Assembly (NCBI RefSeq): GCF_900700375.1
Contig: NC_041726.1
Span: 17,359,239 to 17,423,238 of the forward strand
DNA from: Denticeps clupeoides
Taxonomy: Eukaryota > Chordata > Actinopteri > Clupeiformes > Denticipitidae
Direction of reading: 5' to 3'
DNA length: 64,000 nucleotides
Part shown: positions 27,690 to 39,002 of the stretch, one piece after another
Position numbering within the stretch: position 1 is the first letter of the stretch
How the letters are laid out: every line of letters starts with the position of its first letter
Notes under the pieces: model-generated
Databases searched by the model: none
What the model was told of the DNA's origin: nothing
What the model saw: the letters and a program-made list of their open reading frames with translations, nothing else
Translations under genes and position numbers: made by a program

Positions 27690-27758
27690 ATGAAGAGAAA
27701 ACAAAGATGGAGCAGTCACGGACAGCCGGGGGTGTTTCCCGCGAGTATAAACTGGTGA
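27690..27758 (+). promoter_or_regulatory. Upstream ORF overlapping the rit1 start codon
   Basis: An ATG at 27690, one base into the acceptor exon (acceptor ends 27688), opens a 22-codon frame. It stops with TGA at 27756-27758, past the rit1 ATG at 27707. An overlapping upstream ORF of this kind usually lowers translation of the main frame. It applies only to transcripts that use this acceptor. Confidence 0.5.
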
Positions 27759-30700
27759 TGCTGGGAGAGGGAGGAGTAGGAAAGAGTGGTGGGTATCATC
27801 TGCTTTCACTCTTCCTCTTTTGTTCCTGTCCCCACCCTGCCTCTCATACACTCTCAGTGTTTCACACCCTCCTGGTTTCCATCTCTGCATGGTCTTAATC
27901 ATGTTTGATTAGAAGTAGTTGCTGTCCCTTGTGAATATTAACATCACAAATGCACCATGCAGCTGGTGTTTTTTCAGCAGTTAAAACTAGGGGTGGGGTC
28001 ATGGCATTGTCGTCATGAAAACATGGGCACCTAGCAACTGCTTTACAACTCAGTATTTCCATGGAGACACAATGTAGAGCACACCTGGTGTAGGTATGGG
28101 TGGATTCTCTGCAGTCATCTAAGGGCGATAAGTTAATTAGATGACTGATGCTCCATAGTAACCCCACAGTTGCCATGGAAATGAGATGGGTCTTGCATTA
28201 GCACAGCAGATGTGTGTGTTTGCTCATGAAGAGCTTGAGGAGAGGATTATAGAGATATTCAGAGGAAGGGGTATATATGGGAAGCTTATCCTGTTTGTTG
28301 CACCAGATTATGTAACAGAGTTCCTTAATCACCTCCTCTTACAGTGATTTACTCTCTCATTATTTTTTTTCACTCATACCCCTTCTTCTCTTATGCTCTA
28401 CTTGTCTGTGTTCATCTGTCCTCAGCCATCATCATGCAGTTCATCAGCCACAGGTTTCCAGAGGACCATGACCCTACGATAGGTGAGAAATTAAACATGC
28501 AAAAATGTTGGACTAGAGGATGAATCAAAGTATTTATTATGCCAGACTCAATTCAACACAGCATCCACGTTTAACATGTGTGTATGGTGCTGTGTGCCAC
28601 ATCATGTGACACACAAGGTTTCAGAACCAAACATCCTAACTCTCCTTATACCGTCTAAGTCAGCCAGGTGCAGGGCTGTTTGCTGTCACTCAGCAGAACT
28701 GCCTTTGTCAAACAGGAATTATTTACAATGCTGCTCCCAATAGCGAGCTGGGAACATGTGGACCTGAAGGAACCGAATGGCACTAATACTATAGGAAAGG
28801 TCCCAGGCTAAATTCAGAAGACAAAAAGGGGGAGAAGTTTACAAAGAGAAGAAGTTCTTGCTACAGATGCAGCTACTGCACCCTCCATAAGTAAAGATGA
28901 GTTCAAATTCATTTTTGAGAAAGTACCTTCATCCAGAGAAAACCAGTGAGATCACCCCAGTAAACACAATGTAATGTGTTGGATATTTCGGGCTGTAGTC
29001 GATGACAGTTAAAAGGTGAAACAGAGGACAAATTCCCCTCGTCATCCACCAGCATGGAGACATGTGTAGTCACTCAGGGAGTTGTCACTAAAAACAGCCA
29101 TTATCATGAAAATGTCCATTTCAGGGGCAATAATAAAATAGTGGACATCATTTGGAACTGTTGCAGACTTGCCCTACTCCATTCGAACACCTGATGATTT
29201 ACACCAATCGCGCGTCTGGACTATCCATGGGAGAAGAGTTTGTCCAGAGCTCTCTGACCAAAACCTTCATCTCTATGCACATTTAAAATTAAAAAGCTCG
29301 GTGGCCAGAAGAGCACAATGACTGATATTGAATAAATGATTTGAGAGTAAAATGTAATAGTGTATAACTTTAGATCAGCACTGTTAACAAGAACAGACAA
29401 GCAAGAAAGATTGGTGCTGATGAGACAGAGGTTCTTTCTAAATATACCTAAATACTTATTTATAGGATACCCACAATACAAAAAAAATGAGGATTGTCTG
29501 TTGAGGAGAGAGATTACTGCACCTGCTGTAATGACACATTGCCAATATTATTAACATTTAGTCAGATATTCACAGATATTTACCAGCAGTTTTCTTTTTT
29601 CCCTTTCCTAGAGGATGCCTATAAAACTCAGATCCGGATTGACAATGAACCAGCCAACCTGGATATTTTAGACACCGCAGGACAGGTAGGGTGACAAAAG
29701 ACATCAACCAGATCTGGGGAACTGACCCGGAACGGGTTTCTGTCTACCACATGGTGTACACACCATGCACTCACAATCTCACACCTATGGGCAGTCACCT
29801 GTCTGTGAGAGAGCGTGCAAACTGAAACCATATCTGGGGGACTGACCCCGGGAAGTGGCAGTGTGGGGCACTGTCCAACTACATGGCATACACACCATGC
29901 ACTCACACACTCACACCTATGGGCAGTCACTAATCTGCCAGAGAGCGTGCATGGTGTTACCATGGTAACACAACTGTCACAGTACTCATTCAGGCCATGA
30001 ATTTTAAATTGTTATTCCAAATGTGCCCTTTTTAAAAACACTGGATTTCAGATGCTGAGTTTACAATTTATAATTTCCACTGGGTAAAACTGTTTTCAGT
30101 ATGTCATTATTAATTATCATCATAATAATAATTGAATGTGACATTTAGTTTGAGCCTGCATGCAATTACTCATAACTCATTAACCAGGGTTTGATACTCA
30201 GTACAGAATTGTGGGTATCCAGCATGACCATCAAATGCTGGTCTTGCACCCCCTGCTGGTTTTGTGTGTGTGCGCACTTCTAGCAACACTGCACAGTCCA
30301 GAGTATTTATTCTAGTGGTGGGCCGTTATCGGCGTTAACGTGCTGCGTTAACGTGCTGCGTTAATGGGCGATAAAAAAAATATATCGCCGTTAATCTATT
30401 CACAAAGTTGGGTTGGGAGCTGGGTCTATACTACTTTTATTTTATTTCTTTCATTTTAATTTATGTACATATTTTGCATGTGTGTTATTTTGTGAATATT
30501 TTTTTATGTTCTTTTAATACTGTATATTGTAGAGAGAGGTGCAGAAAGACGCGATGTGTGACGCGATGTTCTGACGCGACCTTGCTTTTTTGCACAGAAA
30601 ATCTCTTGGGTGTCAGCTCATCATTTGTGGTTCAAGAAACGATCAAAAAGTTACACAACGCAGAAGAAGAACCGCTACACTATGATGACTTTCACCTTGA

Positions 30701-33700
30701 TATTTTAGCGCGGATGTATACCTAGCCGAATTGCACTGTAGGGGGCGAGAACAAGTCTTCGAACTGTGAAATTACCACATCAAACGTGACGTGGTAACAT
30801 GGATGCAGCTATTTAACTGAATAAACAGTTGGTAAACACAAGTACATCTTATTGAAGATAATTTATTTTCATCACCAATTATCATAGTAGAACAGCTTTC
30901 TCAAGCAGTTTGTGATGCATTTTGGAAACAGGAGATGAACCCCTGGTCTAATGCGTCACCTGGCTTGAGAAACCCATTCTCAAAGACTTACTTTTAGTCA
31001 TTATTTGGGTAGCACACATATTCTGAATGCCTTCGGCAGAATTCAAATGAGCCATTTTAATCTAGATTAATGTAATCTAAAATATAGATTAATCTAGAAT
31101 AATTTAGATTACTCTAGATTAATCTAGATTAATTCCAAGATTACAGTGAGATTAATCTATGATTAAGAAAATTAATCTATGCCCACCTGTAATTTATTCC
31201 TAAACTTGGGACTCACCCAGGGGATGGCACACTGCATACACCAATCACTCACACATTAACACCTATGGACAGCATGCCAACCCCACACACACAAACTAGA
31301 GGCTGGATTTGAACTCAGGACTGTGGGGGTGTAAGGCCTTCAGAATAGGTCCTGCGGTGTTAATGGATAAGATTCAGACCAGTAACAGTATAGGTTTCCA
31401 TAATTCAGAAATGTGACAACTGTGTGTGTGATTCCCAGGCAGAGTTCACGGCGATGCGGGACCAGTACATGCGCGCTGGCGAGGGCTTCATCATTTCGTA
31501 CTCCATTACGGACCGGCGCAGCTTCCAGGAGGCGCGGCATTTCAAGCAGCTCATTTACCGAGTCCGCCGTACCGTCGACACACCCGTTGTCCTGGTGGGC
31601 AACAAGTCTGACCTGGCACACCTGCGCCAGGTGAGCAGCCGCACACACAGCCTGCCTGGTCACTGGCTCTGTTTGGTGAAATTTGAGTAATTAAATAACA
31701 AGTGTCTTACAGCAGTGTACTGTAGAATTGTGTTGAAATACTGTGAGTTTTGTATTGTATGTTTGCCCATTTACTGGCCAGCCATGAACTGATTTGAGTG
31801 GTGAGGGACTGCTATGTCATGTCTTGAGCTGCTGTCACCCTGAATTCTCTCTGATTCACATTTGGCATTTCAGGCAATATTGCTTCAGACAGGGCCAGAA
31901 AGACTGATGTGTGGATGAGTGTACATGGTGCTGATTACGTCGGAGTTATTCTGGGGTGCTGTTCCCCAATGTGAGCCCAGGCTCTGACAGTCTTTATGCG
32001 TCACAGTTACCATTGTTTGTCCATGCCGTAGTTGTCTGCGCAAATGATTGGTCGTTTAGCTAATTTCTGAAACAATTCTTTAAAATATCATTACTTTTGT
32101 GGTGGGTGGGTAATTGGATAAAGAGAACTAGCAGGCATTCATATCTTGCTTCTGCGTGTTTACTTCTGTTCTTCCTTACGTTTACATGCCCCAAGTCCTC
32201 AAAATAACTTTCATGTTCTTTTACCCTCTGAAGTAGTGAAAATAGCTTAGTGCCAGTGCCTGTAATACAGGACAGAGAGTCAAGGCTTCAACATCTCACA
32301 CAGAACAGCTGGTCCAGGTCAGGTCTAAAAGCAGAAGTAGAGCTCCCATTTGCAGGTAGATGGAAATTTCCATGGATGGATTGGGGGATACCAAGTTTTC
32401 GTCAATGCGGGGGGATAGAGTGGAGTTGGTTGTTTTGTTTCTATAAACAGTGGATTTCTGCATGGTTGTATTGTTAATTTAGTTTATTTATTATTTTTGT
32501 TTTTATTTTTCAAGATGGTGGTACTGTTTTTAGGGGAGAGGGGCTTTAGAGTTCAGGTGTAGACAGTCCAATGGGGAGTGAGAGTAGTTGGTAGCCCATT
32601 CCCAGGTTATTTAACTGCTAATGTATGTTATGGAATTCTGTAAATATTGTTTTTGTTTGTAAAGATTTAGAAGCATCATTACAATTTTTTTTGCACTTTG
32701 AGAAGAAGACTAGATTTTTGCACAGGGCACAGAGATCAGAAGGATATAAGCAAATAGGTGCAGTATGATAGTAGCAACAAGGAACAACTAATGGAATCTG
32801 TGGATCAGGATGTGGGTGAAGGAGCATAAATCCTATTAGAGGAAGTAAATTTTTGTTTTTAATGTCAATTTCAATACATTTTTATTTGTGCAGCTCTTTT
32901 TATGTACATTGTCACAAAGCAACTCACATTAGAGCTTAACAGCTTAAGGCTTCTTGTGAAAAGGAAAGGAAGGAAGGAAAAACTCCCTGAAAAAGTAAGA
33001 AACCTTGAGAGGATCCAAGGCTCAGCAAGGGGAACCCATCCTGCTTTGGTCACCACTGGGTTACCCTTGGATGATCATCTCAGGTCACATATGTCTTGCA
33101 TTGTGAACTGCATCCAGAGATTGCCAGGGAAGGAGCAATGTTCAGTTTTAAAGTCTAGTGAAACTTGAGAGAGTTCTACTCTCTCAAGCATATGTCTTGA
33201 GAGACCAGGCAGATGTAAACCAGACATTTCTATGATGCCACAGATGTTACTTGGTCAGTCCACACCAGGATTGAAATTTACCATCTACATAGGACTGAAG
33301 GGTGCGAGAGTTAATATGATAAATAGATAAATACATGTTACATAGTTTTGGGGCTCTGTATAATGCCCTATTTCTGGCTCAGGCTTTAAAACCGGGACTA
33401 TGTAATGTTTTATATGTAAAAAAAAAGGTATTGACATTTTTTTTGCTTTTATATAGGTCTTAGTGGTCCCCAATACTATAAGTCTCTTAAATTCAGCCCT
33501 TTTTCGAGCATTTACCTGGGCTTGGGACCAGTAACCAAGGTACACACTGCCACATGCATTTCCAGTGGCTGGATTGGTTGTCAGTACCTGCTTTGAAGAT
33601 CATAAATCAGACCATACCAAAGAGGGGAGGACCAAAATAGCTGAAACAGCTGCTAGTATCATTGTTTGAGAAGCAGTGACAATGAGGAAAACATACCTCT

Positions 33701-34256
33701 TGGAGGGATCCAAAAGCGAATCAGAAGTTACAAAAAAGGGTTGGAGGAGGCTCCTGAGGCAAAGGGAGGTCTAAGTAAAGGGTACATACCGAGAATGCAC
33801 AGGGAATGCACACTTTTCTTCTTACATACTCTTTGACAGTTCTCTGAAGAAGCATTTGTAAAAACTAAATGTGCAGTAAATTCATTTGAATATAACTGTT
33901 TTTGTTCGACTTCTTTTTGCCATTTCAAAGTCCAGATATTCAGTGTTTTGCATTTAACTGTTGCTCCAGAGCGCTTTTCAATATTTTTAATATTCCCTGT
34001 TTAAATTATGTTCAACACCCGTCAGGTGTCTGTAGAGGAGGGCAAGGAGCTGGCCAGGGAGTTCCAGTGCCCTTTTTTCGAGACCTCCGCGGCTTTTCGC
34101 TACTACATCGATGAGGTGTTTGCAGCGCTGGTTCGACAGATCCGGCAGCGTGAGGCTGAGGTTGTGCGTGATGGTGAGAGGAAGACCAGGAGAAGCCACT
34201 CCTTCTGGAGCCGCCTGAAGTCTCCGTTCTACAAAAAGCAGCACTCCGAACACTGA
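27707..34256 (+). CDS. rit1: Rit1, Ras-like small GTPase without CAAX box
   Basis: Coding exons 27707-27788, 28426-28482, 29612-29685, 31439-31630 and 34026-34256 join in phase to 211 residues (human RIT1 is 219). All G motifs are present: P-loop GEGGVGKS (20-27), effector HDPTIEDAYK, DTAGQ (67-71), NKSD (126-129) and ETSAA (154-158). The Rit hallmark [19 protein letters not shown] is intact. The C-terminus is basic and hydrophobic ([14 protein letters not shown]), with no CAAX box, so membrane binding is electrostatic. Rit1 feeds the MAPK p38 and ERK branches downstream of growth factors. The start at 27707 gives the conserved [13 protein letters not shown]. An upstream ATG at 27690 lies in another frame in the same exon. 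It sits next to syt11 as in mammals. Confidence 0.97.
28483..29611 (+). other. rit1 intron 2
   Basis: A 1.1-kb AT-rich intron with no repeat or gene I recognise. Confidence 0.6.
29700..29960. repeat. Two-unit tandem duplication in rit1 intron 3
   Basis: A unit of about 120-130 bases occurs twice (from about 29708 and about 29825). Each contains CACACCATGCACTCACA and CACACCTATGGGCAGTCAC and ends GAGAGCGTGCA. A diverged relative of the motif lies at about 31210-31300. Confidence 0.7.
30313..31191. mobile_element. Non-autonomous hAT-type element, 879 bp, with 8-bp target duplication
   Basis: The ends TAGTGGTGGGC and (reversed) TACAGGTGGGC agree at 9 of 11 bases. The flanks carry the same 8 bases, ATTTATTC (30305-30312 and 31192-31199), the target duplication length of hAT elements. 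The left part has CGTTATCGGCGTTAACGTGC. The right part is an array of TAATCTAGATTA-like palindromes (about 31062-31140). No transposase is encoded. A sibling copy begins at about 62380. Confidence 0.8.
31631..34025 (+). other. rit1 intron 4
   Basis: A 2.4-kb intron. It contains one dispersed repeat (32868-33075). The remainder, including 31640-32860 and 33080-34020, has no feature I can name. Confidence 0.6.
32868..33075. repeat. Dispersed repeat of a family common in fish
   Basis: The string of motifs CATTGTCACAAAGCAACTCA, AAACTCCCTGAAAAAGTAAG, AAACCTTGAGAGGATCCAAG and GGGGAACCCATCC in this order is a familiar fish repeat. I cannot assign its class from sequence alone. Confidence 0.5.
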
Positions 34257-34976
34257 TGCATCCAGATAGAATGGCATTGTGGGATACAATGGTCCTCCAA
34301 GAGGATCACAAATTAACCCTTTTCTGAGGGTGGACAATGACTAACTTCACACTCTGTGATTATTGTGATAGTCTCTGTCCAGTCATTTAACTTTTGATTG
34401 ACTGATTTAGAGCACAGTCGATCTGATTGTAACCTTGCTTGACCAGAATGAGCTGATTAAATGAATTTAGGGGTTAGTGAAAAAATATGCTGAAGTCATA
34501 TGTCTTATTTTAATTTATAGATCATGTTTTTAGGCAGGTGAGAGAGAGATGGAGAGAGAAGAAACTATAAGCATGTTGCCGAGTGTAAAGACGTTTGAGA
34601 GGTCATAATGTCACATTCAGAGTGGTCACAACAGTTGCATTATTATTTTCACGCAAATGCATTCAGACCTGGATGTGTTTCCGCCTGTGAGCTTTCGCAA
34701 CAGAAATAGCTGAACTTGAATTGAATCTGTAAATCAGGACTTACTGTAGAATTTTATTGCTGTCTCTCATTGTCAATTCTTACTGTACGATTCCTGTCAA
34801 GATGAAGTACTGTACCTCCCCAATTGCAGGGAATGGCCTCCATTAAACCCCTGACAAGCACTTAATACTCATTCCGACCCCTCACATGACAATATGTAAA
34901 TCAAAATTTGTGTGGTTATTTTACTTGTTTTTCATGATTACTAGGGTTTTGTAATTTATTTTCATATAACATCTAA

Positions 34977-34982
34977 AATAAA
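34977..34982 (+). terminator. Candidate poly(A) signal of rit1
   Basis: AATAAA 0.7 kb after the stop codon. Confidence 0.45.
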
Positions 34983-35706
34983 ATAGAAAGTTTTCCAAAA
35001 AGGCTCCAGAATCATTTAGTGTTTGTGAAGTTGAATTCAAACTAATTTGAAAGGTTTAACATGAACAGCATTTTGAAACTTAATTATTGTGATTGTGGCA
35101 TGGAGAAAATGGAGAAAGTAAGCACCACAAGCCCTTCAAGCACTTTTATTCTGATAAATAATGAATGCTGTTCATGTGCATCTGTTATTATCTGACTATT
35201 GACGTTCATATTGGTTTGCATTGGTTTTGCTGCTGTGGCAAATTTGTCCTGGAAATACATTTAAAAGAAATCTCTGCACTACCCAAAATACCCTAAATGA
35301 ACTTTACTGTTATCTGATGTTATTATATTGACAGCACTTGCCCTTTGTGACTGCGGTCTTCTTTTTTTTTTCTTCTTCTTCTTCAGAAACCTATTTGTGC
35401 CACTTCATCCAAAAAAATTGGATTCAGATGAAATACATGGTACATGCTTGGGCTGATTAGAAATGATGGTCAGCATTTTTAGTGATCATATCTTCTTTGA
35501 TTTTTTCTTGCAGCATTCATAATTGCAGGTGAAAGATCATTTTTCTCCAACCATAGGCAGCTATCTCAATAGATAGATAATACACAAATAACCACAAACA
35601 TAATAACACATTTAAAACAAAAACTGGTAAAAAATTCTGGACTTCATTTGAAGGATGGAGAAGAATTTACACCAAACACAAAGATGTTATACAGGATAAT
35701 GTTCGA

Positions 35707-35893
35707 GGGAGAGGCCTAGCAGTTAAGGAAGCAGCCCCATAATCAGAAGGTTGGCGGTTCAAATCTCGATCCGTCAAGATGCCACTGAGGTGCCACTGAG
35801 CAAAGAACCGTCCCCACACACTGCTCCCCGGGCGCCTGTCATGGCTGCCCACTGCTCACTCAGGGTGATGGGTTAAATGCAGAGGACAAATTT
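35707..35893 (+). repeat. SINE family A, tail truncated
   Basis: Head GGGAGAGGCCTAGCAGTTAA, altered B box GGTTCAAATCT, body intact to GCAGAGGACAAATTTC. Confidence 0.85.
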
Positions 35894-36180
35894 CTGCCTT
35901 TCTAATTGGAACATCACAATATACCATAATACAAATATACCACTAATTGTAATGAAACTGCCTGATAACAAAGATTTATTTATTATCCATTACAAGCTAC
36001 ATGGCAACACTTTATGTAGACTTTTCTTTTATTTTTTTTTTTGTATAAAAATAACTAACTGAACCGTTTTGGAATATTTGGCATATTATTAATTTGTCAA
36101 ATCTAAATAAACTAAACTAATAAGAAGAACTTATCGCATAAACGTTTTAAAGGTTAACATTCCGATTTGGAGTTTGTTTT

Positions 36181-36426
36181 GGAGTTTCCAGCGAGGACTC
36201 GTAAGTAATCTCGCGAGATCTGACTGCGGTACTTCCGGAGGATAGCACAGCTAACTGCTAAATCTGTCGTAGCGTCCCATCAGCAGCGCCCCGAGCGAGC
36301 GTTTCTGCTTGGGTTTTCAGCCTGCGGGCCTGCTGTTGCTGCTGCGCGTACAGTGTCACTTTAGGGCCATCGCAGCGTGGCTCTTCGGTCCGCGGAGGAG
36401 CTCAGTAACTCAGCCCGAAATACAGC
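36181..36426 (+). promoter_or_regulatory. pex11b promoter and 5' UTR
   Basis: A CpG-rich block with no TATA box. It holds the perfect palindrome TCTCGCGAGA (36209-36218), a known core element of housekeeping promoters, and an ETS-type site ACTTCCGG (36231-36238). Both lie about 200 bases before the start codon. Confidence 0.6.
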
Positions 36427-38698
36427 ATGGAGTCATGGGTTCGGTTCAACGCGCAGAGCCAGTCCAAAGAGCGGCTTTGCAGGTGAGCGATACTACACGT
36501 TCTGGGTCGTGTCTGCATCGCATTTCTGAATAGTCTGCAAATGGATGATGAGCTTCTGGCAGTTTCCTATTTTGAATAGGATTATTATGGGTGGGTAGTA
36601 GTAGCCTAGTGGGTAACACACTCGACTATGAACCAGAAGACCCGGGTTCGAATCCACTTACAACCATTGTGTCCCTGAGCAAGACACTTAACCCTAAGTT
36701 GCTCCAGGGGGGGGACTGTCCCTGTAACTACTGTTTGTAAGTCGCTCTGGACAAGGGCGTCTGATAAATGCTGTAAATGTATTATTATGATCATTTTTCT
36801 ATGCAGCGCAAAGGACCGTTTGTAAAGTGCTTTTAGTGAAAAGGACAAGCAAGAAAACCAAAGCGTTTATAACAGTCATATTTTCAGCTTGTTTTCTATG
36901 CAACTTAATATAGGATCCTGTGTCTAAGTATAAAAATTATGTGATGACTGACTTTAAGTTGAAATTCAGTTGAGCCTGTAATGGGTTCCACTTATTTTTC
37001 CTAATTTGTACAAGAAGATTTTGAAGCAATGCTTAGGTTTATGTTAAAAAGGGTGGTAGTAGCCTAGTGGGTAACACACTCGCCTATGAACCAGAAGACC
37101 CGGGTTCAATCCCACTTACTACCATTGTGTCCCTGAGCAAGACACTTAACCCTAAATTGCTCCAGGGAAACTGTAATACTGATTGTAAGTCGCTCTGGAT
37201 AAGGGCGTCTGATAAATGCTGTAAATGTAAAAAAAAAAAAAGGGGGAAACATTTACAGCAATTCAGCCATATCTAAATGCATATAAAAACCAGCAAAATA
37301 AAAGCCTAGTAGAAATTTCCCTTGCAGATTGTCAGTGATGTTCTTACTGCACACTCTGTTTCTGTCGCATGTTTTTGGTTTATATGAAACATAGTATCCA
37401 GTGATTGTCTGCTTATAAAACCACGCTAACATGTGAACAGTGTCTTGCAGATTCTGCTGAAAATTAAGAAATTAAGTCATGTAGTCTCTCTACAATTCCT
37501 GCTAGATTATAAACTGAATTTTAGCAGCCATGTGGTGAAGTGGGTCCTATTCCTGCTCTGTATTTTCCTCCTGACAGGGCAGTCCAGTACACCTGCACGC
37601 TGCTAGGCTACACCCTCCAGAAGGGGGGCGCTGCATCTAACCTCCTCACCACAGTCAAACAGCTGGAGTCTCACTTAAGCTTGTCCAGGAAGTGTGAGTC
37701 AATGTCTAAGATAATAATACTGATATCTTGGACCAATCCAGGCCATTAACAAATGATTGTGGGAGGAAAATGTAAGACTGATCCCAATTGTTTCATGACT
37801 CCTGTACTGTGTTTTTTTTTTATTTGTTTGTTTTCCCCCCACATAGCTGTTAGTCAGGTGTGGGTTGTTTTATTGGGGTCACACGTTTTGAAGTTTTTTT
37901 TTGTGTCTGGCTTCTTTCAGTGCTGCGCCTGGGGAACTCTGCAGAGGCACTGGAGGCGGCAAAGCGGGCGGTTCACCTGTCAGACAGCGTGCTGCGCCTC
38001 TGCATAACCGTGGCTCACCTCAACAGAGCCATGTATTTTGCCTGTGACAACATGCTCTGGGCTGGCAAAATGGGCCTTCTGCCCAGACTGGACCAGAATA
38101 AATGGAGTCTGAGGTCTTTCAGGTGTGCGGAGAGATTAAGGACATGTTTATTTAGTACCCTGGGTCTCTCTTCCCATTTCTCCCTTCTTTGTTGCTTGCT
38201 TTCTCCTGTTATTCATTGCCATGAAGTAGCTGATGCCATGTTACGCAAAGAGTACTTACTTTTTCCTCTCCATCCTCACTCTGCAGGTACTACTTGTTTG
38301 CACTGATCCTGAACTTGGCCCGGGATGCATATGAGATACGAATGCTGATGGAAAGGGAATCTCGCAGCGCTTCTTTATCCAAAGGTTCTCTGTCATCTAG
38401 CCCCACCACTCTGTCCCCACTGAGCCCTGAAAATGGTGATTTGTGCCCCTCTCCATCCACCTCCTTGCCTCAGGTAACGGTTCATGTGCGCAAGCAGCTT
38501 CATTTGCTGGCGTTTGTCCTGAGGAACAACCCACCCCTCCTGCTGGATCTGCTGAAGAATCTCTGTGACGTTTTTATCCCACTAGACCGGCTGGGCCTCT
38601 ACCCAACAGGCAATGGCTGGGTGGGGGCTTGTGGTCTGGCCTCCTCTGTTCTCTCAATCCTTACCATCCTCCACCCGTGGCTCAAACTCAAACCCTGA
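36427..38698 (+). CDS. pex11b: Peroxisomal membrane protein PEX11 beta
   Basis: Exons 36427-36482, 37578-37693, 37921-38122 and 38287-38698 join in phase to 261 residues (human PEX11B is 259). The start [20 protein letters not shown] gives the N-terminal amphipathic helix. Then come [16 protein letters not shown], the segment [20 protein letters not shown] and the aromatic run [19 protein letters not shown] typical of Pex11. A Ser/Pro-rich linker (about residues 150-185) precedes the C-terminal hydrophobic stretch that ends [17 protein letters not shown]. Pex11 beta bends and elongates peroxisomal membranes and recruits the fission machinery. The Ser-rich linker is the least conserved part and may differ in length between species. 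It is read from a compact CpG promoter. Confidence 0.95.
36591..36781 (+). repeat. SINE family B, full length, pex11b intron 1
   Basis: tRNA-derived head with A box (TAGCCTAGTGG) and B box GGTTCGAATCC, body GTGTCCCTGAGCAAGACACT, tail GTCGCTCTGGACAAGGGCGT then CTGTAAATGTA. Confidence 0.85.
37051..37242 (+). repeat. SINE family B, full length with A tail, pex11b intron 1
   Basis: Head GGGTGGTAGTAGCCTAGTGG to tail CTGTAAATGTAAAAAAAA. It lies 270 bases after the previous copy in the same orientation. Confidence 0.85.
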
Positions 38699-38996
38699 TC
38701 TGTCAGACCAGTACCACATGCACAGGCTTGACAGGGGAAAGCTTTGGGCTGAAAAGGGCTGGGAGTTGTGTCTGTGTATATGTGTACAGAGTACAAGGTA
38801 TATTTGTCCATATCTATGTGTTTCTGTACTAATTTGAGCTCACACAACCATGTTTAATCTGCATGTTTATAATTTCAAATGACTTTGCAAACACAATAAT
38901 CTCCCACCCACACTGCAGAGATGACATGCACGTCTGAGTGATTCTGAGTCACATGGCTGAATAAGATACTGTCACCAGCAGGCAGTGCTTTCTTGG

Positions 38997-39002
38997 AATA
39001 AA
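38997..39002 (+). terminator. Candidate poly(A) signal of pex11b
   Basis: AATAAA 300 bases after the stop codon, followed by a T-rich stretch. Confidence 0.55.

Larger units (their letters stand above)
34257..36180 (+). other. rit1 3' UTR and rit1-pex11b intergenic DNA
   Basis: A candidate poly(A) signal for rit1 is AATAAA at 34977-34982. One SINE lies at 35707-35893. The rest is AT-rich and shows nothing recognisable. Confidence 0.55.

Noticed and set aside
31062-31140. CRISPR-like array of short repeats
   Set aside because: The units are contiguous palindromes without unique spacers, inside a hAT element of a vertebrate.
32250-32477. 75-codon open stretch in rit1 intron 4
   Set aside because: No family resemblance, no splice signals in phase with rit1, and no repeats.
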